Below, piece after piece: positions 1 to 8,790 of a DNA stretch of 64,000 nucleotides. Location: assembly GCF_052060035.1 (NCBI RefSeq), contig NZ_JBPOEA010000005.1, positions 1 through 64,000 on the forward strand, in the 5' to 3' direction. The notes beneath the pieces were generated by a model. That model was not told where the DNA came from, searched no databases, and was given only the letters and a program-made list of their open reading frames with translations. This DNA is from Fodinibius sp052060035. GTDB taxonomy: Bacteria > Bacteroidota > Rhodothermia > Balneolales > Balneolaceae. Within the stretch, counting starts at the first letter, position 1; each line of letters starts with the position of its first letter. The translations under genes and the position numbers were made by a program.

Positions 1-1320
1 CGTATTCAGTTTGAATATCGCTTCAAATGCGCAGATAGCAGCTACAAATATATTTACGATCGCGCTTTTGTAGTACGTGATAATGACAATAATCCTATTC
101 GCATAATTGGTGCTATGCAGGATATTACGACTTTTAAAGAACGGGAGCAGCGAAGTCGTAAGTTTCAGAACGTTGTTTCCCGCCTGGCTACGGATCATTC
201 TCTGCTGCAAAAGGATATTTTGGATGCGCTGGGAGAAGTTCTGCAAATTTCGGCCGATACATTAAATGTAGAACGTGTAAACCTTTGGCTGCTTGAAGAC
301 CACAAACTGCGGTGCATTTGTTCTTATGACGAGGGACAGCTTAACAGTATGCGTGGGAATATTATTATGCAGCAAGATAACCCAACCTATTTTAATTACA
401 TTAATGAACAACGCATTATTGCTGCTCAGCACCCATACCATCACGAAGCCTTTAGTGAACTCACGGATTCGTATTTGAAACCTAATAACATAAAATCGGT
501 TTTAGATACCAGCGTAATAAGTTATGGTTCTACCCAAGCCGTCGTTTGCCATGAATCCGTAACCCAACAGCGCAACTGGAAAAGTGATGAAATTTCATTT
601 GCCGGGGCGGTTACCGATCAGATTGCACAGCTTCTGGCCTACCAGGAGAAGAAAAAGCGCGACCAAGAAATTCGGGAATCCCTTAAGGAGAAAGAAACCT
701 TGCTGGCTGAAGTACACCACCGGGTAAAAAACAACCTTGCTGTGGTATCAGGTATGATGCAACTGCAGGCTTTTGAGGAGAAAGACGAAGATTTACGCGC
801 TAAGCTTTTTGACAGCGTGGCTCGTATCCAAACCATGGCTGCCATTCATGAGCTGTTATACAAATCAAATAGCTTTTCAAATCTGCGGTTTGATGAAAAT
901 ATACAGAAACTAATCTCAAATATTACGGATACTTTCCAATCAGCGGATAGTATTGAGATATCTTTTAAGTTGGAAGCTATTAAACTTAATGTTAATCAGG
1001 CTATACCCTGCTCGCTCATTATTAATGAAGTAGTCACCAACGCTCTCAAGCATGCTTTTGAGGATACTGGTACCATTCGCATTGAACTTACTGAACAGAA
1101 AAACCATATCCTGCTTGCTATTACTGATAATGGAAAAGGATTACCCAACAACTATGAAAACCTAATACATAAAGGGTCTCTGGGTTTTAAACTTGTCGAT
1201 ACGCTTTCTAAACAGCTAAATGCAATCTATCAATTTATTTCTGACGAAAACGGTACAGCGTTTTCTCTGACGTTTGACCGAGCCAAAGTTAATGGTATTG
1301 GCAACGCATATTTAGATTGA
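1..1320 (+). CDS. PAS-GAF-HisKA_2 sensor histidine kinase, 5' truncated by window edge
   Basis: The reading frame is open from base 1, so the gene begins outside the window; the first ATG at 115 is internal. The first ~40 residues look like the end of a PAS/PAC domain (FEYRF, then IIGAMQDIT). A GAF-like region follows (about 75-215), then a HisKA_2 phosphoacceptor box (VHHRVKNNL, His codons near 715) and a HATPase_c domain with an N-box (NEVVTNALKHAF) and DNGKGLP. There are no membrane segments in the visible part, so it is probably a cytosolic sensor. No receiver domain or partner regulator is visible; HisKA_2 kinases usually signal to separate response regulators. The next gene is a paralogue with a different sensor half. 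The family call is firm and the signal is unknown. Confidence 0.93.
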   Translation, partial: RIQFEYRFKCADSSYKYIYDRAFVVRDNDNNPIRIIGAMQDITTFKEREQRSRKFQNVVSRLATDHSLLQKDILDALGEVLQISADTLNVERVNLWLLEDHKLRCICSYDEGQLNSMRGNIIMQQDNPTYFNYINEQRIIAAQHPYHHEAFSELTDSYLKPNNIKSVLDTSVISYGSTQAVVCHESVTQQRNWKSDEISFAGAVTDQIAQLLAYQEKKKRDQEIRESLKEKETLLAEVHHRVKNNLAVVSGMMQLQAFEEKDEDLRAKLFDSVARIQTMAAIHELLYKSNSFSNLRFDENIQKLISNITDTFQSADSIEISFKLEAIKLNVNQAIPCSLIINEVVTNALKHAFEDTGTIRIELTEQKNHILLAITDNGKGLPNNYENLIHKGSLGFKLVDTLSKQLNAIYQFISDENGTAFSLTFDRAKVNGIGNAYLD

Positions 1321-1385
1321 TATTTCATACTATATGCCTCATATAACTATCATTATATAGCAGATAATTTAAGCGACTCTTTATA

Positions 1386-2630
1386 ATGAGATTTTATAGA
1401 ATTCTTTTAGATAGCAAGTCTATAGCATTAATGCTTCTGTTATTTGGTTATGGATGGATTATTGGCTCTGATTTTATTGCTGCCGAGCTGAATGATCATG
1501 CGTTCAGCCTTCTTAACATCCAAATACTAAAGGGACTCCTTTTTGTGACTATTGCCTCGGCGGGGGTATATACACTGCTCTATCTTAAAGATAAGTCGCT
1601 GGAGCAAGGTCGCCGATATACGGATTCCATTCTGGAAACCATCGACGTGGCTATCCTTGTTATTACCGAAGAGGGTATCATTGATAATGTTAACAATGCT
1701 TTTGTACACATTTTTGAATACGATAAAAAAGAAGTTGTCGGGCGCCACTTTTCTTATTTGCTTAGTGAAAATAATTATGAGAGGGGATTCCATGATTTTC
1801 AACAACTTTTAGAAGGACAATCCTTTCCAAATGAAGAATGGGTTATAAACGACAAAACTGGCAATCCTATTTCTCTGGTTCTTAATTCCGAAATTCTACA
1901 GAATGACAATGAAAAGTTCCTGATCTTAAGCGCCATGGATATCACCGATCAAAAGGAAACTCAAGCGAAGCTTGAACACTCCCTGGCCGAAAAGGAAGTC
2001 CTTCTTTCCGAAATACATCACCGGGTAAAAAACAATCTGGCTATTGTCTCTGGATTAATGCAACTTCAGATTTTTGAAGAAGACAACCCTCGTCTCAAAG
2101 AAAAACTTGTTGCTGGCCTTACCCGAATTCAGGCCATTGGTTCTATCCACGAGTTAATATATCAGTCAAATAGCCTTAACGAGTTACGTTTCGATAAAAG
2201 CTTAAAACAGTTAGTTGATAATTTAATCGAGGTTTATGATCAGCTTAATACCATTGATTTAGATCTCAATCTGTCTGCCATTACCATTAATATCAACCAG
2301 GGAGTACCAGCATCTCTCATCATTAATGAACTTGTTACCAATACATTACAGCATGCATTTACTTCTGATAAAAACGGCCTTATTGCAATAGAATTATCCG
2401 AAAATGAGGACGAAATGCTTACCATATCTATCTCTGATAATGGGACAGGACTGCCCGATGAATTTACAACGCTTTCCGAAAATGACACGCTCGGATTTCA
2501 ACTTGTCGATACTCTTTTAAAGCAACTTGAAGCTGAACACAACATCGATTCCACAGAACAGGGTACAAAATTTTCATTCTCTTTCAAGAAAACATCCAAA
2601 AAAGGAAGCAGTAGTATCTTTGAAAATTAA
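1386..2630 (+). CDS. Membrane-anchored PAS-HisKA_2 sensor histidine kinase
   Basis: This 414-residue protein has two N-terminal hydrophobic segments (about 13-32 and 48-66), a PAS domain (about 80-190, with GIIDNVNNAF and MDITDQKE), a HisKA_2 box EIHHRVKNNL with His211/212, and a HATPase_c domain with NELVTNTLQHAF and DNGTGLPD. It lies 65 bp after the preceding kinase in the same direction, and the two kinase halves align almost residue for residue, so they probably arose by duplication with a swap of the input domain. The short periplasmic loop between the two segments is too small for a large ligand domain, so sensing is probably by the PAS domain or the membrane. No cognate regulator is adjacent. 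Confidence 0.92.
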   Translation: MRFYRILLDSKSIALMLLLFGYGWIIGSDFIAAELNDHAFSLLNIQILKGLLFVTIASAGVYTLLYLKDKSLEQGRRYTDSILETIDVAILVITEEGIIDNVNNAFVHIFEYDKKEVVGRHFSYLLSENNYERGFHDFQQLLEGQSFPNEEWVINDKTGNPISLVLNSEILQNDNEKFLILSAMDITDQKETQAKLEHSLAEKEVLLSEIHHRVKNNLAIVSGLMQLQIFEEDNPRLKEKLVAGLTRIQAIGSIHELIYQSNSLNELRFDKSLKQLVDNLIEVYDQLNTIDLDLNLSAITININQGVPASLIINELVTNTLQHAFTSDKNGLIAIELSENEDEMLTISISDNGTGLPDEFTTLSENDTLGFQLVDTLLKQLEAEHNIDSTEQGTKFSFSFKKTSKKGSSSIFEN

Positions 2631-2720
2631 ACTCCTAACTTTGTCTTTTAATTAACGTTGTACCCTTTTGAAATTTCCGTATTTTAAAGCAGCAAATATT
2701 CAAGAATCAACCCAATTATT

Positions 2721-3044
2721 ATGACCCAAGAAGAAATTAATAATGGCAACCGTCTGATTGAAGATCTGATGGGCTCAACCATCAAAATAGAACAGGATGA
2801 TGTAAAAGATATTCCGCTGGCTTTTCTGCAACTCGAAGACATGAAATTCCACTTAGCCTGGAAATGGCTCATGCCGGTGGTCATCAAAATTGAAGATGAC
2901 TTGGGTTACTCGGTACTTATTAAAGATAAAGCCTGCATGGTCGTTGTAGATGATGATACTACCTTTGAGGCTGAGTCAGATACTAAAATGGAAGCTGTTT
3001 GGCGTGCTATTGTTGAATTTTTGGATTGGAATAACAATCAATAA
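2721..3044 (+). CDS. Small acidic conserved-type hypothetical protein
   Basis: A 107-residue soluble protein rich in Asp and Glu with no signal peptide or membrane segment. I recognise no domain with confidence. Its composition (alternating beta-like stretches such as SVLIKDKACMVVV and a terminal helix around AVWRAIVEFLDW) suggests a compact alpha/beta fold. It is followed within 25 bp by a good intrinsic terminator, which supports it being a real gene. It is separated from the upstream kinase by 90 bp and could be co-transcribed with it, but nothing in the sequence shows a functional link. Confidence 0.7.
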   Translation: MTQEEINNGNRLIEDLMGSTIKIEQDDVKDIPLAFLQLEDMKFHLAWKWLMPVVIKIEDDLGYSVLIKDKACMVVVDDDTTFEAESDTKMEAVWRAIVEFLDWNNNQ

Positions 3045-3067
3045 ATCTGATTTTTAATAGATCTTTT

Positions 3068-3101
3068 AGCCCTAAGCTCTAATCAGTTTAGGGCTTTTTT
3101 A
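3068..3101 (+). terminator. Intrinsic terminator after the small acidic protein
   Basis: AGCCCTAA (3068-3075) pairs with TTAGGGCT (3088-3095) and is followed by a run of T. It lies 24 bp after the stop at 3044. Confidence 0.85.
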
Positions 3102-3185
3102 TTTTGGGATTCCTTTACCTTTGGCCCATTTTCTATACGAGTTGATAACTGGTTCAACCACAATCGTTCACAATTAAACATCTTT

Positions 3186-4166
3186 ATGACAAAACGTTCT
3201 TTTGTTACCGGTGGTACTGGCTTTATTGGCATCAATTTGGTAAAACAACTTGTTGAACGAGGGTGGGATGTTACTACTCTGCATCGACCCACTTCTGATA
3301 TATCAAAGCTGAAGCAACTGCCGGTTCAATTGGTGGAGGGATCTATCACTGATCTTGCTTCTTTGCAAAAAGCCATACCCAACAATACTGAAGTCGTTTT
3401 CCATCTGGCTGGCGATACCAACATGTGGTCGCAAAAAAATGAACGTCAAACAGAAATTAATGTGGGTGGTACACGGAATATGATTCAGGTTTCTGCCGGT
3501 AAAAATGTATCCACGTTCATCCACACGTCAAGCGTTTCGGCTTGGGGAATGATAAACGGAACCATATCTGAGGAAACACCACAGCAGGGAGAAGACTCAT
3601 GGGTTAATTACGAACGTACCAAATGGCTCTCGGAACGAGAGGCACTGAAAGCTCGTGATCACAATATTAAAGTCGTAATCATGAATCCGGCCATGGTCGT
3701 AGGTCCACATGATGCTAATAACTGGGGGCGTCTATTCTTTGCCCTTCGAGATGATAACTTACCCGGTGTTACCCGGGGAAATATGAGTGTGGCTCATGTG
3801 GAGGAAGTTGCAAAGGCTCATATTTCAGCCGTTGAAAAGGGTAAAGATGGGGAACGCTATATTCTGGGCGGCCAGAACTGCACTTTTGCTGAGTTTGTAT
3901 CTGTCATCGGAAAAATCTCTAACATTTCCGCTCAACCCAAAGTAATTCCTGAATTCATACTCAAACTTGTTGCCTATCTGCAGGCTGGAATTTCTTTTTT
4001 TACTGGAAAAGAACCAGACTTAACTCCGGAACTTGCAAAACTTATGACCCGAAATGTGATTTACTCCAGTGAAAAAGCCAAAAGAGAATTGGGTTATCAC
4101 ATTCCATCTGTGGAAACATCTGTTCAGGATTGTTATGATTGGCTTAAAAAAGAACAATTACTATAA
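3186..4166 (+). CDS. NAD(P)-dependent epimerase/dehydratase (extended SDR, dihydroflavonol-reductase-like)
   Basis: A 326-residue extended short-chain dehydrogenase. TGGTGFIG at residues 8-15 is the Rossmann nucleotide-binding motif, HTSSVSAWG supplies the catalytic Ser (about 115), and Tyr142-x3-Lys146 (YERTK) is the active-site pair. Length and spacing fit the dihydroflavonol-4-reductase/NAD-epimerase group, which reduces or epimerises carbonyls on sugar, steroid or flavonoid-like substrates; the substrate cannot be read from sequence. The start at 3186 places the glycine motif at the normal distance from the N-terminus. The 3' end overlaps the convergent nucleotidyltransferase pseudogene by six bases. 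Confidence 0.88.
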   Translation: MTKRSFVTGGTGFIGINLVKQLVERGWDVTTLHRPTSDISKLKQLPVQLVEGSITDLASLQKAIPNNTEVVFHLAGDTNMWSQKNERQTEINVGGTRNMIQVSAGKNVSTFIHTSSVSAWGMINGTISEETPQQGEDSWVNYERTKWLSEREALKARDHNIKVVIMNPAMVVGPHDANNWGRLFFALRDDNLPGVTRGNMSVAHVEEVAKAHISAVEKGKDGERYILGGQNCTFAEFVSVIGKISNISAQPKVIPEFILKLVAYLQAGISFFTGKEPDLTPELAKLMTRNVIYSSEKAKRELGYHIPSVETSVQDCYDWLKKEQLL

Positions 4167-4943
4167 GGAACTCTGTTCCTCCTCATTCATAAATGCTCTC
4201 TGAGCCTCAAAATAGTTCTTAAAATTTCCTGTGTCATATCTCTTTAACTTTTTGGGCAAAGGTAACCCCAAAACTGCCTTGTTCATTGATATCAATTCTT
4301 GGATTGCCGGTGTTAGCTGAAGCTCTCCGTCCTCATCCGGTTCAATACTTTTCAATATGTTAAAAATGCGGTTGTCCAATACATACCGACCAGCAACTGC
4401 CCATGGGTTTTTAATTTTTGCTGTCGGTTTCTCAATCATACCTGTAAGTTGTAAGACATCACCGCCTGATTCCGGAGCTATTTCACACTCAACAACGCCC
4501 CGCGATGAGATTTCCTCTTCAGGTATTGGATAAATCTACAGTACCGCTGCAATCTCTGTATTCCTTTTCAAAGAGATTAATTTTTGGATATAATTTTTTC
4601 GCCCCTCTCCTTTTAGCGGTGAATCCGAAAATGCTACCACGAAATTTTCTTCATTTACAAATGATTCTGCCTTCAACAACACACCACCCGGTCCGCTAAG
4701 GGTATCATCAACGATAAAGTCTACTGTGGTTTCTTTTTTAAAATAGTTCCTCATATCTGTATCATCACTTTTTGCTACCACAGCAATCTCTTCTATACCC
4801 GTTTCTTTTAGCTCCTCGATGATGTATTGCAGTACCGGCTTTTTCCCCAACGGCAACATCGGCTTGGATAAATAATCTGTGAGTGGCCTCAAACGACTGC
4901 CCAATCCTGCAGCGGGTATTACGGCTTTCCGAATCTTTGACAT
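4161..4943 (-). pseudogene. GalU/RfbA-type sugar-1-phosphate nucleotidyltransferase interrupted by in-frame TAG
   Basis: The minus-strand frame from ATG at 4943 starts with the nucleotidyltransferase signature AVIPAAGLGSRLRPLT and the KPMLPLGKKPVLQY motif, then meets TAG at 4538-4536 after 135 residues. The same frame continues without any shift into recognisable family sequence (SSRGVVECEIAPESGG, then GMIEKP and VAGRYVL) to a stop at 4161. One base change (for example CAG to TAG) is enough to explain it. The restored protein would be about 260 residues, somewhat shorter than the roughly 290-300 usual for GalU. The enzyme family makes UDP- or dTDP-sugars for envelope polysaccharide. It could be a true nonsense allele, a sequencing error, or read through at low level; the first two are more likely. 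A new initiation at 4439 would lack the catalytic N-terminus. Confidence 0.85.
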
Positions 4944-5158
4944 TATTTACCCGTTTTGAGTTTCCTATAATTGCTATTCTACTGGTAATCACCACAATAA
5001 TAACTCTATGACAGAAGGTTAAATATTTTGCTCAAAAACCCTTATTTTTGGAGACTCTCAAGTTTACCACTGATTATAGTAAAGGATTGCAGTAATTGAA
5101 CATTATCACAATTAATTAAGCATATAAGTGTAATAAAAACATACACTTAGAATATATT

Positions 5159-7048
5159 ATGGACTCTCTTTTTCCCAAATACGACGTCATAGTAGTTGGT
5201 GCCGGACACGCAGGCAGTGAAGCCGCTGGTGCGGCAGCAGAAATTGGCGCTAACACACTATTGATAACAATGAACCTTGATGCCATTGCAAAAATGTCCT
5301 GCAATCCGGCTATTGGGGGTGTAGCTAAGGGACAGCTGGTACGAGAAATTGATGCCCTCGGCGGGCTTATGGGCAAAGTTGCTGACAAATCCGGGGTGCA
5401 ATTTCGTATTCTGAATACCAGTAAAGGGCCTGCAATGTGGAGTCCACGCTGTCAAAGTGATCGAGCTCTTTACAGCAAGACCATGCGCGAAGAGCTTGAA
5501 AAGAAAGAGAATCTTCACTTCCGCCAGGATAATGTGGTTGATGTTTTAACAACCGATGATGGGAAAAGAGCAAAGGGTGTTAAAACCTCAACCGGTCAAG
5601 TCTTTGAAGCGGATGCTGTTATCCTTACTACCGGTACTTTTGGCAATGGGCTTATGCATATTGGGGATACTAATTTCGGTGGCGGACGGTCAGGAGAACG
5701 TGCCTCTATCGGAATTTCTGCTGCTCTTGAAGATTTAGGGTTTGAAGTCGGTCGACTTAAAACCGGTACGCCGCCGCGCATTGACGGGCGTTCTATTGAT
5801 TATAACAAACTTGAAATTCAGTATGGTGATAAGGATCCCAACGCCTTCTCTTTCATGACTGAATCGCTCCCCTCTAAAGAAGAGCAGCTTACCTGCTGGA
5901 TTGGATATACCAATGAAGACGTTCATGATATGCTCCGATCCGGATTTGATCGGAGCCCCATGTTTAATGGCACAATAGAATCAACCGGACCACGCTATTG
6001 TCCATCTATTGAGGATAAGATCAATCGCTTTTCTGACAAAAACAGTCATCAATTATTTTTAGAGCCCGAAGGGTGGAATACCTACGAAATGTATCTCAAT
6101 GGGTTCTCGACCTCTCTCCCCGAGGATGTACAGTACAAAGCGCTCCGCACTATTCCAGGCTTTGAGGATGCCGTAATGCTTCGTCCGGGCTATGCGATTG
6201 AATATGATTACTTTCCTCCATATCAGATTCGTCGCAGCATGGAAACCAAAATTACGGAGGGTCTCTTTTTTGCAGGCCAAATTAACGGTACAACCGGATA
6301 TGAAGAAGCTGCCTGCCAAGGACTTATGGCCGGAATAAATGCAGCACGAAAAGTTCAGGGACAAGAAGAATTTATCCTGAAAAGATCCGAGGCTTATGTT
6401 GGGGTGCTTATTGATGACCTTATCACCAAAGGTACCGAAGAGCCTTATCGCATGTTCACCTCCCGCGCAGAGCACCGAATTTTGTTGCGACAAGATAATG
6501 CCGATTTACGTCTCACTGAGCTTGGACATAAGATTGGCCTTGCATCTGATGAACGCTTTGAAAAATTCAAAACAAAAAAAGAAGCTATCGATGAGATTCA
6601 TGATCTTTTTGCAGATTATACCGTCTATCCAGAGAAGATGGACGCGATGCTCAAAGAGCAAGGCACCTCTACATTATCCCAGCCGGTAAAAGCAAAAACA
6701 CTTATTCCCCGACCCGAACTTTCTATTTTTGATCTGACGGAAGCGGATCCGGAACTCAAAGAACAAGCACAACAGATTACTACTGATGAACTTGTTTACG
6801 AGCAGGTTGAAATTCAGATCAAGTATGCCGGATATATCGAGAAGGAGTTTGAAATGGTTGAGGAGATGAAAAAGCAGGAAGATACCCTTATTCCTGACGA
6901 GCTTGATTATGGTAAAATAAATAGCCTTTCAGCTGAAGGACAGGAAAAAATGGAACGCATTCGGCCCGAAACTCTGGGGCAAGCGAGTCGCATCAGTGGC
7001 GTTTCGCCCAGCGATGTTTCGGTACTTATGGTATATCTTAACAACTAA
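5159..7048 (+). CDS. mnmG: tRNA uridine-5-carboxymethylaminomethyl synthesis enzyme MnmG (GidA)
   Basis: This 629-residue protein has the family's usual length. The FAD-binding motif GAGHAGSEAA begins at residue 14, followed by CNPAIGG and KGPAMWSPR, both diagnostic of MnmG. The central GQINGTTGYEEAA stretch and the C-terminal helical domain (DVSVLMVYL end) complete the match. With MnmE it installs the cmnm5 group at wobble U34 of certain tRNAs, using FAD and methylene-tetrahydrofolate. mnmE is not in the window. rsmG follows 46 bp later, the classical gidA-gidB order often found close to oriC. The ~215 bp upstream region is A/T-rich and shows no clear Shine-Dalgarno sequence. Confidence 0.98.
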   Translation: MDSLFPKYDVIVVGAGHAGSEAAGAAAEIGANTLLITMNLDAIAKMSCNPAIGGVAKGQLVREIDALGGLMGKVADKSGVQFRILNTSKGPAMWSPRCQSDRALYSKTMREELEKKENLHFRQDNVVDVLTTDDGKRAKGVKTSTGQVFEADAVILTTGTFGNGLMHIGDTNFGGGRSGERASIGISAALEDLGFEVGRLKTGTPPRIDGRSIDYNKLEIQYGDKDPNAFSFMTESLPSKEEQLTCWIGYTNEDVHDMLRSGFDRSPMFNGTIESTGPRYCPSIEDKINRFSDKNSHQLFLEPEGWNTYEMYLNGFSTSLPEDVQYKALRTIPGFEDAVMLRPGYAIEYDYFPPYQIRRSMETKITEGLFFAGQINGTTGYEEAACQGLMAGINAARKVQGQEEFILKRSEAYVGVLIDDLITKGTEEPYRMFTSRAEHRILLRQDNADLRLTELGHKIGLASDERFEKFKTKKEAIDEIHDLFADYTVYPEKMDAMLKEQGTSTLSQPVKAKTLIPRPELSIFDLTEADPELKEQAQQITTDELVYEQVEIQIKYAGYIEKEFEMVEEMKKQEDTLIPDELDYGKINSLSAEGQEKMERIRPETLGQASRISGVSPSDVSVLMVYLNN

Positions 7049-7086
7049 TTCTTCCCATAGTAATTATTAAACCCAACAAAGAAATA

Positions 7087-7102
7087 AGTTTCACGTGAAA
7101 CA
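7087..7102. promoter_or_regulatory. parS-like site 1, overlapping the rsmG start codon
   Basis: AGTTTCACGTGAAACA matches 15 of 16 positions of the ParB site TGTTNCACGTGAAACA. The GTG start of rsmG at 7095 is the centre of the palindrome, so ParB binding here would cover the translation start and probably the leader. Confidence 0.8.
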
Positions 7103-7730
7103 AATTCATATCTCTCAAAAACTCGTTCCACGTGAAACATTTGATAAAGTTGATGAACTCCTCACGAATAACAAGCAAAAGCTTGAATCATACTTAGACA
7201 AACTACTCTGGTGGAATAAACGCGTAAACCTCGTGAGTCGAGACGTTCCACGTGAAACCATTTGGGAGCATATTCGTCACTCCCTGATCATATCGGAGTT
7301 TTATTTCTTTAGACAAAACAACCTCTTCATTGACGCCGGGACCGGTGGCGGTATGCCCGGCCTCCCCTTGGCAATTACCCATCCCCAAAAACACTTTGTG
7401 CTCAATGATTTAGTTACCAAAAAATGTTTGGCGATGAAGCAAATAGCCCAACAGCTGAAGCTTAAAAATATTGCCATTATTGATGGCTCCATTGAAAACC
7501 TTAAGCATGACCAAAAGTGTATTCTGATATCCAAACATGCTTTTAAAATTAACAATCTAATCAAAATGACGAACCATTTGCCTTGGAAAAAAATGGTTCT
7601 TTACAAAGGATTGGATTTCGAAGAGGAGCTACAAGACATTTCGGAATCGCTAAATATTACATGCTACGACCTTTCCAGTGGTTCTGAATTTTACGCTGGC
7701 AAAGCCATCATAACCATCACCCGCCCCTAA
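7095..7730 (+). CDS. rsmG: 16S rRNA (guanine-527-N7)-methyltransferase RsmG (GidB)
   Basis: A 211-residue Rossmann methyltransferase of normal family length. The SAM-binding loop is FIDAGTGGGMPGLPLAI (about residues 75-91) and is preceded by LLWWNKRVNLVSR, a strongly conserved RsmG segment. It methylates N7 of G527 in 16S rRNA, and its loss is known in other bacteria to give low-level streptomycin resistance. The start is a GTG at 7095, chosen because it gives the right N-terminal length and directly follows mnmG. The gene contains three parS-like sites; two of them encode the repeated peptide VPRET (about residues 11-15 and 51-55), which suggests DNA-level constraint on the coding sequence. 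No parA or parB follows. Confidence 0.95.
   Translation: MKQIHISQKLVPRETFDKVDELLTNNKQKLESYLDKLLWWNKRVNLVSRDVPRETIWEHIRHSLIISEFYFFRQNNLFIDAGTGGGMPGLPLAITHPQKHFVLNDLVTKKCLAMKQIAQQLKLKNIAIIDGSIENLKHDQKCILISKHAFKINNLIKMTNHLPWKKMVLYKGLDFEEELQDISESLNITCYDLSSGSEFYAGKAIITITRP
7124..7139. promoter_or_regulatory. parS-like site 2, inside rsmG
   Basis: CGTTCCACGTGAAACA matches 15 of 16 positions of TGTTNCACGTGAAACA. It lies within the rsmG coding region and is read there as V-P-R-E-T. Confidence 0.8.
7244..7259. promoter_or_regulatory. parS-like site 3, inside rsmG
   Basis: CGTTCCACGTGAAACC matches 14 of 16 positions of TGTTNCACGTGAAACA and shares the 14-base core GTTCCACGTGAAAC with site 2. It is also read as V-P-R-E-T in rsmG. 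Confidence 0.75.
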
Positions 7731-7817
7731 CTTTCCCGATTTTTCTTCGCTGATATACTCTGCGCTTTCACTTATATTAGGTGCTTTCATCCACCGCAAA
7801 ACCTATCCCTTTGATCA

Positions 7818-8759
7818 ATGAATAGCTCTGAGCGCAGAATGAAGCTTATCCTAATGCTTCAACAATCAAACAGTCGTATCACCGTAGATAAAATTGCCGA
7901 AAAATTTAACGTAAGCCGGCGAACTGTATTTCGGGATTTCAATGCTCTATCGGAAATGAATGTCCCGGTCACCCACGATAAGTACCATGGCTACGGTATT
8001 ATGCAAGGGTATAAAATTCCACCGCTTATGTTCACAAATAAAGAGCTGGCTACCATTATGGTGGGACTTAATTTTGTAAAATCTCAGGTGGACCAAAAAC
8101 TCATTGAGGATGCCAAGGGTGTAGAGCTAAAGATCAAAGAAGTAGTACCAGATGAATTACGTAATTTTATGGAATCACTGGAAGAACGAACGGTGGTTGA
8201 TCCCTTTCTGAATTTTGGCGCTGAAAAAATGGAGGGCGGTGACTGGTATGTTATCAGCAATGCGATTGCAAAAAATAAAACCATACGATTTAATTACCGA
8301 GCTAAATCGACAGAAGAAAACAGCAGTCGAAAAGTCGACCCTTATATTATTGTTTTTTATCGTGACCACTGGAATGTTATCGGCCACTCACATAAAAGAG
8401 ACGATACCCGCAATTTTGTGCTCGATCGCATGTCAAATATCAAAATTCTGGATAAAGAATTCGTGCCATATGGCAAAATCGACGTAGAAGGCCTTATTTT
8501 TCGTTCTGACGAGCGTTCGGAAAAAATAATAGTAGATGTACACAAGAACGCAGTAAAGCGATTTCAAGCCAACCTACCGACAAAAATAATTAATAAAGAG
8601 GCCGTTAAACCTAATTTTTTTAGGATTGAATTTTATTTTGACAATTTGGATTTCATTAATGAATGGCTTCTTCAATTTCCTAAGGACGTAAAATTGATTT
8701 CACCAGACCTATTATTAGAAAAAAGAAATGTATTATTAAAAGAAATGATAGATAATTAA
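7818..8759 (+). CDS. HTH and WYL domain transcriptional regulator (YafY/PafC type)
   Basis: A 313-residue regulator. An N-terminal winged HTH (about residues 1-60, with ITVDKIAEKFNVSRRTVFRD) of the DeoR/HTH_11 type is followed by a WYL ligand domain (about 140-230, with TIRFNYRA and VIGHSH) and a C-terminal WCX-like extension. WYL regulators respond to nucleic acid or nucleotide ligands and often report on DNA damage, phage or metabolic state. The neighbours (rsmG upstream, ldh 31 bp downstream in the same direction) do not show its target; co-transcription with ldh is possible. Confidence 0.9.
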   Translation: MNSSERRMKLILMLQQSNSRITVDKIAEKFNVSRRTVFRDFNALSEMNVPVTHDKYHGYGIMQGYKIPPLMFTNKELATIMVGLNFVKSQVDQKLIEDAKGVELKIKEVVPDELRNFMESLEERTVVDPFLNFGAEKMEGGDWYVISNAIAKNKTIRFNYRAKSTEENSSRKVDPYIIVFYRDHWNVIGHSHKRDDTRNFVLDRMSNIKILDKEFVPYGKIDVEGLIFRSDERSEKIIVDVHKNAVKRFQANLPTKIINKEAVKPNFFRIEFYFDNLDFINEWLLQFPKDVKLISPDLLLEKRNVLLKEMIDN

Positions 8760-8790
8760 ATATTATCATAGATTCAGAAAACAAAATAAT

